Shown here piece by piece: positions 10,301 through 17,814 of a DNA stretch of 64,000 nucleotides; within the stretch, counting starts at the first letter, position 1, and each line of letters opens with the position of its first letter. The translations under genes and the position numbers were made by a program. The notes under the pieces are model-generated. The model was given only the letters and a program-made list of their open reading frames with translations, was not told the origin of the DNA and searched no databases. The DNA is from Rhodopirellula islandica. Its GTDB lineage: Bacteria; Planctomycetota; Planctomycetia; Pirellulales; Pirellulaceae. The stretch lies in contig NZ_LECT01000054.1 of NCBI RefSeq assembly GCF_001027925.1, positions 124,001-188,000 on the forward strand. Direction: 5' to 3'.

Positions 10301-10341
10301 GAAGTCAGACGAGCGAGAAGACGCTGGACAACTGGTTTCAT
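4342..10341 (-). CDS. Giant surface protein: LEPR-XLL motif, cohesin-like, dockerin-like and 16 cadherin-like repeats
   Basis: A 1999-residue protein, probably exported and cell-surface. The N-terminus carries the planctomycete motif VESLESRRVLAA (about residues 36-47), seen at the start of many giant planctomycete proteins. Residues ~50-160 look like an SbsA-type Ig-like domain. Residues ~165-305 resemble a cohesin domain. Residues ~309-385 resemble a dockerin with two Ca-binding loops (GDVNANRRYDAEDARLV and GDVTGQDGLSPLDASDLLRR). From ~394 to the end there are 16 cadherin-like repeats of about 100 residues, each starting like APTAIALDNSTIAEDTASGT and containing DADASDTFTY and TDNASF motifs. 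No C-terminal membrane anchor or sorting signal follows; the protein ends inside a repeat. It is divergent from two smaller cohesin-like genes. Role in calcium-dependent adhesion or scaffold assembly is inference from domains. Confidence 0.88.
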   Translation of the reverse strand: MKPVVQRLLARLTSNQSRHSRHKNRYLGSSDRRLKVESLESRRVLAATIASFAPTPSGFTAELSEEVSIPQLSLYDTEAGDAGAADVTLQGATTGEVRGSLVVNGTTVTFIATDGPLAADTYTATLRSASDGFTDLADGELLDGDGDGTAGGNYVTTFTVASPASLVVGLPDIVRGPSQTVQLPVGGSGTELPAGLPIQLSNADGVTSVTLTIQYDPAMLDISGVQLGEDAPTGSQVEANLDTPGVATITFFSLEAMDAGQADIIDLIATIPEDAPYGSTGTLTISSLEVNAGGMTATADDAIQVVAFPGDVNANRRYDAEDARLVARVGVDLDTGFVITDATGSGEAFVPFAAIDPDLLGDVTGQDGLSPLDASDLLRRVVGLSTPNIPDLPDAQAPTSISLSTTTVAENVAVGTSVGTFSTMDPDSGDTHTYALVSGTGSTDNGSFTISGNTLVTAEVFDASVQDTYTIRVQTTDSTGRTLERVFTLSVTDQNVAPTAISLSDSSIAENEAISTAVGDLSTTDSNTGDTFTYSIVSIDGSTTDTTFAISGNSLVATETFDFETKSSYSVVVRTTDQGGLSFDQTFTINVDDINEAPTAIALSDDSIADDSVSGTVVGSFTTTDVDASDTFTYSLVSGTGDTDNASFTIVGNELRTATTIDFDTQSSYSIRIQTSDSGGETFEQVFTIVQSNEGPTAITLSDSTVAENGSAGDTVGTFSSTDPTSGDTFTYTFVTGEGDDNNALFAISGDELQAAGSLDAETQGTLTIRVRSTDSTGEFIEETFTITVSSVNEAPTTISLSGTHVATGEPSGTTVGTLGTDDPDVGDTITYTLVSGTGDTDNASFTISNGELITAFAADQSSQSSYSVRVQAQDADGLSTEETFTITITSTNVAPTAIAIDNNDVEENADVGTTVGTLSTTDANAMDSFIYTLVSGTGDTDNASFAIDGNDLVTAASLDFETQSSYSVRIQSTDPFGLSTVETFTITATDVNDAPTAIAIDNATIAEDTASGTTVGAFTTTDDDASDTFTYALVAGDGDTDNAAFTISGGNLVTATTFDFETQSSYSIRVQSTDSAGATFEQVLTLTVTDTNEVPTAIALDNSSVSEDAASGTTVGAFSTTDADASDTFTYTLASGDGDTDNAAFTIDGGNLVTATTFDFDTQSSYSIRVQTEDSAGATFEQVLTITITESEANVAPTAISIDNTDIEEHATVGTTVGTLSTTDANASDTFTYALVSGDGDSDNAAFTIDGSNLVTATSFDFETQSSYSIRVQTTDSGGATLEQTLTLSVTDSNDAPTSLALDNSTIAEDVASGTTVGELSTTDADTGDTFTYELVSGDGDTDNASFVIDGSNLVTATTFDFDTQSSYSVRVKSTDSNGATITQALTITITDTSVNATPTAIAIDNSSIAEDTASGSTVGELSTTDADAGDTFTYALVSGDGDTDNAAFTIDGSNLVTATTFDFDTQASYSVRIQTTDSAGATFEQALTITITDASVNATPTAIAIDNSSIAEDTASGSTVGELSTTDADAGDTFTYALVSGDGDTDNAAFTIDGSNLVTATTLDFETQSSYSVRIQTTDSGGATFEQALTITITNVNEDPTAVSISSSVITEESASGTTVGTFGTADVDASDTFTYTLVAGDGDTDNASFTVDGENLVTATTLDMETQPSYSIRVRSTDAGGSFVEQTFTITVTDTNAAPTAISLDDTAVAENAAIGTVVGGLSTTDTDVSDTFTYSLVGGVGDTDNTLFAIDGDNLVTAATFDFETQSTYSVRIQSTDAVGATVSQSFLIGVTDINEAPTGLALAFPAVASGQASGFLIGELGAIDQDAGDTFTFEFADGDGDLDNDKFTLIDGALRTAEATDDAIQALYSIRVRVTDSDGLTFEDTADLIVTEDNVAPTGILLDNSTVADGALSGTTVGNLSAIDANDFDDHTFELVAGTGGSDNASFTIVDGVLQTNFEADESTQSSYSIRVLSTDRYGAAVEEVLTITIETTV
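4345..9153 (-). repeat. Sixteen in-frame cadherin-like coding repeats (~300 bp each)
   Basis: The 3' four-fifths of the giant gene is a tandem series of units averaging about 100 codons. Most are diverged, but units 11 and 12 (about 5695-5882 and 6001-6188 on the plus strand) differ at only a few positions over nearly 190 bases with an exact 306 bp offset, showing a recent duplication or gene conversion. Confidence 0.9.
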
Positions 10342-10792
10342 CGATGGAGGACCTTGTTCGACGGAAGTCGATAGAAAAGCAATTCTGCCGTCCCTGCTGA
10401 GGTGTGGATTGTCACGCGGTCCCTGGCGACAAACGTAGTGCTCAATTCGAGCCCACTGAGAGTTTAAGACGTCATTCGATGATTTTCGTCACTGGGCTTT
10501 TGAAATTTTCTAAGAAATTTTTTGTGAGTTCGTGCGTCAGAGGTATCGTTGAGTGTGACATTTGCACCCCTGTCCTGACGGATCAATCCGGTTATTCCGG
10601 TTTTGAGGAATTGGTGTTGGAAACCGTCAGGTGAAGACGAACAACGTTGCAAGTGCGGTGCAAAGACCAGTGTGAGACACGCTGATTGATTGATGTCGAT
10701 GCGAATTGCCCGACAAGCTGGTGGTGAGAACAAGCGTCGTTCCACCTTTGATCGTGGCTGTGAACAATCCAGAAAGACTCCGGCAAACTCTG
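10342..10792. other. Divergent intergenic region of the cohesin/cadherin locus
   Basis: About 450 bases upstream of both the giant gene and the cohesin/SdrD-like gene. It is more A+T-rich than its surroundings in the middle, and holds a short direct repeat GAAATTTT at 10502-10509 and 10514-10521. It presumably contains both promoters. I see no RNA gene. Small open frames here have no protein-like features. Confidence 0.4.
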
Positions 10793-11980
10793 ATGAAACC
10801 TTTTCGATCCCGTCGCCTTTCCATTCAATCGCTCGAAGGGCGTCGGTTGCTAGCGGCTGTCAACGTCCCCGACGACCTCACCTCTGCACCCGATGCAATC
10901 GTGTCCGTTCCTGTGAACATTGACTCGGCAACCGGAGTGCGTGCGGCGGAGATCCGTCTGAGCTACGACACGTCGGTGTTGGACCTCGATGCCGATGACA
11001 TCGACTTCGGCAGTGTTTGGGGGACCGGGAACGACACCCAAGTCACAGCGAATGTGGACGATGCGGCAGGAACAGTGGTCATCTTTGTTTCAGCCTCCAG
11101 TGAACTGACTGACGTCTCCGGCAGTCTGGTGGAACTTCCATTTTCAGTGGCCAGCGATGCGGTGCTGGATAGCACCACCGTGCTCGACCTGACACTTGTC
11201 ACGTTGAACGAAGGGCAAATCTCAGTCGATCCCGCCCCCGTGTCCGGTTCTGATTCGACCGATGGTTTGATCACGATCACCGCGGCTGCGACGGGCGATG
11301 ACTCGATCTCTGGATTTGTATACGCGGACGCCAACAATGACAACGCTGTTGGAACTGGCGAAGCCATTCCGGGCGTCACGATCACGCTGACAAACACTTC
11401 CACGGGGGCGGAATTGCAGACAACCACTGATTCCGACGGCAGTTACGAATTCACGGATTTGGCACCCGGTGAATATGAAATTGTTCAGTCCCAACCGGTC
11501 GCTTACCTGGACAGTGGTGTCAATGAGCTGACCGTCACGCTGGTCGAGGGCACGACGCTCGACGATCAGAACTTCCGCGAACTGGGTTTGCTTCCTCAGT
11601 ACATCTTCAATCGTCTGCACACTTCCTCGGTGTTGCCTGTCGGTTCCGACACCTGGAAGGACGCGATCACTGACATCAATGCGTTTGCGGAATCAACCGC
11701 CAGTGCCAGTTCAGCAAGCTCCGTTGCAGCCGGTTCCAGTGTGGTGGCGGCATCCACTTCGTCCTCCAGCGGCACCGAGTCCACGACCCCCGCGACATCG
11801 GATTCAACCGCCAGCGGCGAACCCTTGGTCGATGAAGCATCCACCTCGCCGATTGCTTCCACCGCGTCAAGCGTCGCGGCCGCACAGACGGCGGCGATGG
11901 GATCCCCCGTTGGGTCCAGCGACGACGACTCAGATGAAACCGCTGCGGTGGACGAAGTCTTTGCAAGCAATCTGTTTTGA
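10793..11980 (+). CDS. Cohesin-like and SdrD B-like domain surface protein with LEPR-XLL motif
   Basis: A 395-residue protein. The start at 10793 (MKPFRSRRLSIQSLEGRRLLA) mirrors the N-terminus of the neighbouring giant protein; an in-frame start at 10706 is possible. After the LEGRRLLA motif comes a cohesin-like domain (about residues 23-165) with the segment GVRAAEIRLSYDTSVLDL. Next is an SdrD B-like/Cna-B-like beta-sandwich (about 170-260) with ISGFVYADANNDNAVGTGE and GSYEFTDLAPGEYEI. The last ~110 residues are a Ser/Thr/Ala-rich low-complexity tail ending VDEVFASNLF. The cohesin-like part is clearly paralogous to the next gene. If cohesin function is retained it could bind the dockerin-like segment encoded divergently; this is inference. 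Confidence 0.82.
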   Translation: MKPFRSRRLSIQSLEGRRLLAAVNVPDDLTSAPDAIVSVPVNIDSATGVRAAEIRLSYDTSVLDLDADDIDFGSVWGTGNDTQVTANVDDAAGTVVIFVSASSELTDVSGSLVELPFSVASDAVLDSTTVLDLTLVTLNEGQISVDPAPVSGSDSTDGLITITAAATGDDSISGFVYADANNDNAVGTGEAIPGVTITLTNTSTGAELQTTTDSDGSYEFTDLAPGEYEIVQSQPVAYLDSGVNELTVTLVEGTTLDDQNFRELGLLPQYIFNRLHTSSVLPVGSDTWKDAITDINAFAESTASASSASSVAAGSSVVAASTSSSSGTESTTPATSDSTASGEPLVDEASTSPIASTASSVAAAQTAAMGSPVGSSDDDSDETAAVDEVFASNLF

Positions 11981-12410
11981 GCAAATGTTTTCGACGGCGT
12001 GGAACTGACGCAATGTACTCATTCGTGCCTTTCGGACGCGTATTGAAATTGCGTTTCTGCAGTGGGTTTCGTTGGCCAACGGCGACCATCAACCCACACG
12101 TTTTAGATTGAATATGGCCGTTGGCCAGCAAGCAAAGTAGACGCAACTTCACAAATCTCGGCTTGGTGCTGCCCAGCCAAGTATCCTCCTGGGTCGGTGT
12201 GAACCCCGTCAATGAAACTCGAATCTGCGCCGGCTGATTCTTGCAGAGTGAGGCTAGGTGACGTTGACACAAATGTTCAGCCTGGATTACTTCTTCGATT
12301 GAAGTCCCGGCGTTGGACGGAAAGCACCGCTTTTCAAAACAACGAACTGGGCGTTCATTGCACTCGCGATGAACAGAAGATTCCATTCGGAAACATACAT
12401 GGGAGCCAGG
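11981..12410. other. Intergenic region with one hairpin
   Basis: About 430 bases between two cohesin-like genes. GGCCAACGGC at 12074-12083 pairs with 12117-12126 across a 33-base loop, possibly a terminator for the upstream gene. Nothing else is recognisable. The downstream gene could start at 12369 instead, which would shorten this gap. Confidence 0.35.
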
Positions 12411-13046
12411 ATGGCCAAAACATGTCGCGTGTTGACGACCGAACGCTTGGAAGGTCGACACTTGATGGCAAGTGTTTCATTGGACGCCTTGGGGCCCGCT
12501 CCAGAGCAAGAGTCAGTCGCCTCAATCCGAGTCGAAGACGCTCCCGCTCTCAGGGCAGCTGAGATTCGATTCGAGTTCAATCCCAAACTCGTGCAGATCG
12601 AAAAGGAAGACATACGACCGGGAGCAATCTGGGACAACAAAGCAGCCCTCATCGCCAATGTCGATCAAGAAAATGGGATTGTGGTCGCTTATGTGTTTTC
12701 GACCCAACCGGTGCTCGGTCGCGACGGCAACCTCCTCGAAATTGAACTCGATCAATCGCGAAACGCGGCCTGTCTGACACCGCCGAAACTGGATCTCCAG
12801 CAAGTGCGGTTGAATGAGGGCACGATTGAGTTGGAATCGGAACCTGTGGTGGGACCCGATCCAACGGACCGTGCTGTCATGCAATCTGCTCGCTCAACGG
12901 ACATGTTTGCACCGCCAGAGAACAAACCCTTCATCGGGCCGGTGTTGCCGGATCACTTGAAACCAAGTCACGTCGACGCCGTGATCCATGACATCTTCCG
13001 TGCACCCGTTCATGGACGAATGTTGGGTTTCCAACGGCTTGGATGA
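12411..13046 (+). CDS. Short cohesin-like protein with LEPR-XLL-type motif
   Basis: A 211-residue protein. The start at 12411 is preceded by GGGAG at a good Shine-Dalgarno distance; in-frame ATGs at 12369 and 12399 are alternatives. The N-terminus TTERLEGRHLMA is a variant of the planctomycete LEPR-XLL motif. Residues ~20-160 align by eye with the cohesin-like domain of the preceding gene: LRAAEIRFEF versus VRAAEIRLSY, an IANVD/TANVD block, VRLNEGTIEL versus VTLNEGQISV, and PVVGPDPTDR versus PVSGSDSTDG. It lacks the SdrD-like domain and low-complexity tail. The C-terminal ~45 residues (KPSHVDAVIHDIF) are not recognised. Likely a tandem duplicate of the upstream gene that lost or never gained the C-terminal modules. 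Confidence 0.75.
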   Translation: MAKTCRVLTTERLEGRHLMASVSLDALGPAPEQESVASIRVEDAPALRAAEIRFEFNPKLVQIEKEDIRPGAIWDNKAALIANVDQENGIVVAYVFSTQPVLGRDGNLLEIELDQSRNAACLTPPKLDLQQVRLNEGTIELESEPVVGPDPTDRAVMQSARSTDMFAPPENKPFIGPVLPDHLKPSHVDAVIHDIFRAPVHGRMLGFQRLG

Positions 13047-13144
13047 GCAACCTGCTCATCGCTTGGCAATCAGCCGATGGACGCTAGCCCGGACTGCTGA
13101 AAATTTGGTGTCGTGAAGCCTCTTCGTTAGCGCAAGTCTTCATC

Positions 13145-13345
13145 TCGGCAGGGATGTCAGATGGTAGCCGGGGGTTGCTGCGTAGCAGCGCACCCCCGGA
13201 AAACGAGCCCCAAAAAAGCACTCTCCATCCCGCGGTGGCCAATGGCCACCGCGGGATGGAGAGTGGCGAGGCGGGAGTTGCATGTCCGTCGGTGGCGCGA
13301 TCGCTTACCGACGGCTACCATCTGACATCCCTCCCGGGATGAAGA
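13145..13345. repeat. Palindromic repeat element, family A, copy 1
   Basis: A ~200 bp non-coding element bounded by perfect 20 bp inverted arms (13151-13170 and 13312-13331). Inside are a smaller hairpin around 13168-13199 and a 21 bp perfect inverted repeat with a one-base loop (13221-13241 and 13243-13263). A ~40 bp block beginning CATGTCCGTCGGTGGCGCGA is shared almost exactly with copy 2 at 21945-22150. The rest of 13047-13482 shows no gene. MITE-like or REP-like; no transposase is nearby. Confidence 0.85.
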
Positions 13346-13482
13346 AAGGCAGAAGCCGGATGGGAAATTGCATCCGTTATCAGAACGCCAATAGCAAACA
13401 TTTCGCAGCCCAACGCTAGCCAACATTTGCCGGAGATGAACCGGGCGCGATCACGTTCCGGCTGACAAAATCGACAGGCCGT

Positions 13483-15045
13483 TCAGCCAACGATGTCGCG
13501 GATCACACTTCCATAAACATCGGTCAATCGGAAGTCACGTCCGGCATAGCGGTACGTCAGCTGTTCATGATCCAACCCCAACAGGTGGAGGATCGTGGCG
13601 TGCCAATCGTGGATGTGAGACTTGCCTTCGACCGCTTCATACCCATGTTCGTCGGTGGCGCCGTAACTGAAGCCGCCGCGAACTCCGCCGCCCGCCATCC
13701 AGGTGGTGTAGCCCTTGTTGTTGTGGTCGCGGCCATCCCCGTTTTGGGCGTGCGGCGTGCGACCGAATTCACCGGCCCAAATCACCAGCGTTTCGTCGAG
13801 CAAGCCACGTTGCTTGAGGTCTTGCAGCAAGCCCGCGATGGGTTGATCGATCTGCGAACAGTGATCGTCCAGTTCGTCACGTAGGTTTCGGTGGTGATCC
13901 CAACCTGGGCTCACGCATTCGATGAAGCGGACGCCGCGTTCCGCCAAACGTCTCGCCATCAAACACTGGCGACCAAAGTCGTCGGTCCCCGAACCGTTGA
14001 TGCCGTACAGTTCCAGCGTGTCCTGCGATTCATCGGACAAGTCGACGGCCTCGGGCATTTCCGATTGCATGCGATAAGCCAACTCAAACGACTCGATCAT
14101 GCCTTCGACTTGCGGTTGATGACCGTCGCGATCGAGTTTGTTCTGATTCAGGTTTTGGATCAAATCCAACTGAATGCGTTGCAATTCCGGATCCAGCATG
14201 CGGTTTGTCAAGTTGGGGATCGCACTGTCATCGCGTTGTGTGAATTGATCGCGAAGGGGGCGGCCGAAGGGACGTTGTTGCATCGGCGCTTCCGGGCCGC
14301 CGGACATGCCCATCCGTGACTCCGCGTAGCGCCGGCGGAGGTCGCCGCCCATGCCGGATTGCAGCCCGCGTCGGGATCGCCCGGGTTGATTCGACGTGTT
14401 TGATCGCATCATGTTCTGAGCGAACCCGCCGCGGCTTCGTCCACCCGCTTTCATCTTGGTGCCTTGATAGATCGCCGGCAGGAACGAGCTGGCGTAATTG
14501 CCACTGTCACCAGGCGAGGGATTCAAAACGATGAACCCAGGCAAGTTCTCGTTTTCGGTTCCCAGTCCATACAGCGTCCAAGCACCCATCGATGGTCGCG
14601 GGAACTGAAAGTTACCCGTGTGAGTCTGCGTGGTGGCTTGCGGGTGGTTGGGTTGGTCGCAATGCATGCCTCTCAGCAAACACAGTTCATCGGCTTGCTT
14701 GGAAAGTTCCGGGAACAGATCCGAGATCCACAACCCGCTTTCGCCCCGCTGGCGGAATTCCCAAGGCGATCCCAACAGCCGTCCGGTCCCGCCATACTTG
14801 CCGACCTTGCCGGAGTCTCGCGTGAGTTGTGGTTTGTGATCGAACGTGTCGACATGTGAGGGTGCACCACGCATGGACAAAAAGATCACCCGTTTCGCTT
14901 TCGGTTCAAAGTGAGGTTCTTTCACTTCCAACGGGCTGCTCGCTCTCGCTTGCTCGGTTGCCAACGCTGCGAACGCCAGGTAGCCGAATCCACTGCTGAC
15001 GGCTTGGAGTGCGCCGCGACGCGACAGGGTGGTTGAATCGGACAT
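13483..15045 (-). CDS. DUF1501 domain protein with Tat signal
   Basis: A 520-residue protein of the DUF1501 family, related in fold to sulfatases/alkaline phosphatases and usually encoded next to PSCyt1/DUF1553 proteins in planctomycetes; its biochemical role is not established. The start at 15045 (MSDSTTLSRRGALQAVSSGF) gives a twin-arginine signal. Family motifs visible include VIFLSMRGAPSHVDTFDHKP near the N-terminus, WAGEFGRTPHAQNGDGRDHN, and the C-terminal HIHDWHATILHLLGLDHEQL. A longer in-frame extension upstream is a translation of palindromic repeat DNA and is not part of the gene. It lies downstream of the PSCyt1/DUF1553 gene on the same strand, 239 bases away, separated by strong hairpins. 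Confidence 0.9.
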   Translation of the reverse strand: MSDSTTLSRRGALQAVSSGFGYLAFAALATEQARASSPLEVKEPHFEPKAKRVIFLSMRGAPSHVDTFDHKPQLTRDSGKVGKYGGTGRLLGSPWEFRQRGESGLWISDLFPELSKQADELCLLRGMHCDQPNHPQATTQTHTGNFQFPRPSMGAWTLYGLGTENENLPGFIVLNPSPGDSGNYASSFLPAIYQGTKMKAGGRSRGGFAQNMMRSNTSNQPGRSRRGLQSGMGGDLRRRYAESRMGMSGGPEAPMQQRPFGRPLRDQFTQRDDSAIPNLTNRMLDPELQRIQLDLIQNLNQNKLDRDGHQPQVEGMIESFELAYRMQSEMPEAVDLSDESQDTLELYGINGSGTDDFGRQCLMARRLAERGVRFIECVSPGWDHHRNLRDELDDHCSQIDQPIAGLLQDLKQRGLLDETLVIWAGEFGRTPHAQNGDGRDHNNKGYTTWMAGGGVRGGFSYGATDEHGYEAVEGKSHIHDWHATILHLLGLDHEQLTYRYAGRDFRLTDVYGSVIRDIVG

Positions 15046-15084
15046 GACGGAACCTGATGAGAGAGCGAAGTGGAGTGATCGAGT

Positions 15085-15280
15085 CTTCTTAGCGGAGCGG
15101 CGCGAGCCGCCCGGTGTGTCACCGGAGGGCTCGCGCCCTTCCGCTATCTTTTGAAATCGCGAAGTTGTTTCGGAATGGTTCCTTAGCGGAGCGGCGCAAG
15201 CCGCCCGGTGCATCAATTCGATGTGGCATAGGCTTCCAGCCTGTGAACGAGTACCCACAGGCTGGAAGCCTATGCCACAA
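15085..15280. repeat. Palindromic intergenic elements between DUF1501 and DUF1553 genes
   Basis: Two kinds of inverted repeat are visible. One starts AGCGGAGCGGCGC at about 15091 and pairs partly with sequence ending near 15144; a second partial copy of its left arm begins at about 15184. The other is a perfect 24 bp inverted repeat (15222-15245 and 15256-15279) with a 10-base loop, ending six bases from the stop codon of the DUF1553 gene. The latter could end or attenuate transcription from that gene into the DUF1501 gene. Confidence 0.8.
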
Positions 15281-15284
15281 GGTT

Positions 15285-17738
15285 TCAGTTCAGACATCGG
15301 AATTCGGCCGAGGCGATCAACGCTTGGCAGAATGCTGTCATCGCGAGTTGCTGCGTTTGCACAAAACGATTCGACTTGCTGCGAGCCGGTCCCATGAACT
15401 CTTGAAAGAAGTTCACGCAACTTCGAATTTCTGAGTCGGTGGCAGGCCGTCCGTACGTCGCCAAAAACGCTGCCGAGACACTGTCACGAACGTTCTTGTG
15501 TTCTTTCAAAAGGCGTCGGCCGAGTCCTTCCGCGTTTTGCAAAACGAATTCATCGTTCATCAAGTACAACGCTTGAGTGGGAACATTCGACACGTCGCGT
15601 TTCGCGTTGCTAAGACTCGGATCGGCGAAGTCAAACAATGCGAGTGAACGCGGCACGGCGTCACGAACGATGGGCAAGTACACCGACCGGCGATCGTTCA
15701 GGCCGTCCAAGAGCGACGCGTCAAGAGTTCGCCCAATTCGGTTGTTGCCATAGCGAGCGATCGGCGATCCAACCGGACGTTCCAGGTTCAACCCGCCGCC
15801 GATGGCGAGGACCGCGTCCCGCATGGACTCCGCATCCAACTGACGCGGACTGGCACGCCAAAGCAATCGGTTGTCTGGATCGACCTCGTAGTTGGTCTCG
15901 TTCATTCGTGAACTCATCTGATAGGTTCGCGATAGAACGAGGGTGCGGATCATGGACTTCACGGACCAGTCCCTGGCAAACTCGATGGCCAAGTGATCGA
16001 GCAACTCGGGATGGGAAGGGGCTTGCCCGGTCATTCCCCAGTTGTTGGGTGTTGAGACGAGACCTTCGCCGAACAGGTGCAACCAGATGCGATTGACCAT
16101 CACACGTGCGGTCAACGGATTCTCGGTCGACGTCATCCACTGAACCAATTCGATTCGCCCACTGGAATCGGCCGGGATCGAGAAGTCTGCACTGTGCGGT
16201 AGGACTTGGACAAACCCGCGTGGCACACGTTGCGCCGGGGTTTCTACCTCGCCACGAACCAGGACGGCGGCGTCTTGGCATGAATCGGATTCTTGCACTC
16301 CCATCGCCAACGTTCGCGGCGTTCCGTCATCATCAATCTCTGACAAAACTCCCTGGATCAACGCGACTTGAGCCCGCAGCCGAATCACGGTTTGCTGCTG
16401 CGATGGATTTTCCCGATCGCGAACCGCTTCGGCCATTTGGGAACGAAGGTCCCGCATCCGTTCGTTCAGATCTTCGATCTCGTCGGTTGAATACACTCGG
16501 CCGGCAGCCACGTCATCCGCGATCGGCAGTTGCAACAGATCTGATGCGTTGCGGTTCGTGATCCCCTCGGCCGTTCCATAGTACGTGTCGGTGCTCTGGA
16601 AAATCCCCGCCATCGCGTAATAGTCCGTCGTTGGGATCGGATCCAATTTGTGATCGTGACAACGGGCGCAGGCGACCGTCAAACCCAAGAAGGCTTTGGT
16701 GACGGTGTCAATTTGCTCGTCAACGATGTCGGCTTGGACTTGCCGTGGATTGCGTTCAACGAGGTTCTTCGTTCCGATCGCCAAGAAACCGGTCGCGATC
16801 AAGTTGCGTTGCCACTGTTCATCTGTTTTGACGGGCAACAAATCACCGGCGACCTGTTCCGCGATGAAGCGATCGTAGGGAGTGTCTGCGTTGAAAGAAT
16901 CGATCACATAATCGCGATAGCGCCACGCATGAGGATACGTGTTGTTGGTGCTGTTGCCACACGATTCCGCGTAGCGAGCGACGTCCATCCAGTGACGACC
17001 CCAGCGTTCGCCAAACCGGGGGCTGTCGAGCAGTTCGTCGACTTTGGATTCGATTGCCGCGTCGCGATCCCTGGCTGTTGCACGGAGGAAGGATTGGACT
17101 TCGTCGGGAGTGGGGGGCAACCCGGTCAAGTCAAACGAGAGGCGACGCAACAGGGTTGCCGCGTCGGCATCGAGCGCCGGTTGCAAACCCTTGCCTTCTA
17201 ATTTTGCCAGCACATGCACGTCCACGTCCGACTTGGGCCATTGGGTGTGCTGAACCTCGGGCAATTCTTGCTCACGAGGCTTTTGAAATGCCCAGTGTTC
17301 CCGTCCGGATTCCAAGTCAACCTTGCTTTCCACCGTGATCGATTCGCGAACGCGAGGGTCGCGCAGACCCATTTCGATCCAACGTTTGAAATCCGCCAGC
17401 ACATCGTCGGGCAACCGTCCTCGTGGTGGCATCTCCCAACCGTTGTACGTGACCGCGTCCCAAAAGGGGCTGTCTTCCGGGTGCCCAGGAACGACCGAAG
17501 GACCCGACTCACCGCCGAGCATCAACCCGTCACGGGTGTCCAGTCTCAGTCCACCTCGTGTCTTGCCGGACTCGGCCGAGTGACACTCGTAACATTCGCG
17601 GACCAGCACCGGGCGAATTCGGTTCTCAAAGAACTCAAGTTGTTCCGGAGAGATTCCCGCAGTCTCTTGACCCTGCGACTCAAACGTGCTCAGCACGCTC
17701 AGCGAAGTGACCAACAGAGGAATGACGAATGGTTTCAT
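15285..17738 (-). CDS. PSCyt1 / DUF1549 / DUF1553 cytochrome-like protein
   Basis: An 817-residue exported protein of the planctomycete cytochrome-domain family. The start at 17738 (MKPFVIPLLVTSLSVLST) gives a signal peptide; an ATG at 17756 is an alternative. Residues ~35-130 form the PSCyt1 domain with one c-type haem-binding motif CYECH and the MPPRGRLPDDVLADFKRWIE segment. DUF1549 follows (LLRRLSFDLTGLPPTPDEV, GERWGRHWMDVARYAES) and DUF1553 forms the C-terminal third (TARVMVNRIWLHLFGEGLV, LVLSRTYQMSS). Such proteins are very numerous in Pirellulales and of unknown reaction. It sits downstream of a sigma factor/FecR/EF-hand run and upstream of its usual DUF1501 partner. Confidence 0.92.
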   Translation of the reverse strand: MKPFVIPLLVTSLSVLSTFESQGQETAGISPEQLEFFENRIRPVLVRECYECHSAESGKTRGGLRLDTRDGLMLGGESGPSVVPGHPEDSPFWDAVTYNGWEMPPRGRLPDDVLADFKRWIEMGLRDPRVRESITVESKVDLESGREHWAFQKPREQELPEVQHTQWPKSDVDVHVLAKLEGKGLQPALDADAATLLRRLSFDLTGLPPTPDEVQSFLRATARDRDAAIESKVDELLDSPRFGERWGRHWMDVARYAESCGNSTNNTYPHAWRYRDYVIDSFNADTPYDRFIAEQVAGDLLPVKTDEQWQRNLIATGFLAIGTKNLVERNPRQVQADIVDEQIDTVTKAFLGLTVACARCHDHKLDPIPTTDYYAMAGIFQSTDTYYGTAEGITNRNASDLLQLPIADDVAAGRVYSTDEIEDLNERMRDLRSQMAEAVRDRENPSQQQTVIRLRAQVALIQGVLSEIDDDGTPRTLAMGVQESDSCQDAAVLVRGEVETPAQRVPRGFVQVLPHSADFSIPADSSGRIELVQWMTSTENPLTARVMVNRIWLHLFGEGLVSTPNNWGMTGQAPSHPELLDHLAIEFARDWSVKSMIRTLVLSRTYQMSSRMNETNYEVDPDNRLLWRASPRQLDAESMRDAVLAIGGGLNLERPVGSPIARYGNNRIGRTLDASLLDGLNDRRSVYLPIVRDAVPRSLALFDFADPSLSNAKRDVSNVPTQALYLMNDEFVLQNAEGLGRRLLKEHKNVRDSVSAAFLATYGRPATDSEIRSCVNFFQEFMGPARSKSNRFVQTQQLAMTAFCQALIASAEFRCLN

Positions 17739-17814
17739 AGCGACACGTGCAAGCATGGTGGCAAGTGGAGAAAAGGAAGGGATCCGTCCACGCGGAGCAA
17801 ACGGTCGTGGCGAA

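Noticed and set aside
10404-10634. A 76-codon frame between divergent surface-protein genes
   Set aside because: No ribosome-binding site or protein-like composition; it lies in the presumed promoter region.
15046-15420. An N-terminal extension of the DUF1501 protein by about 125 residues
   Set aside because: It reads through palindromic repeat DNA and into the end of the neighbouring gene; the Tat signal at 15045 gives a better start.
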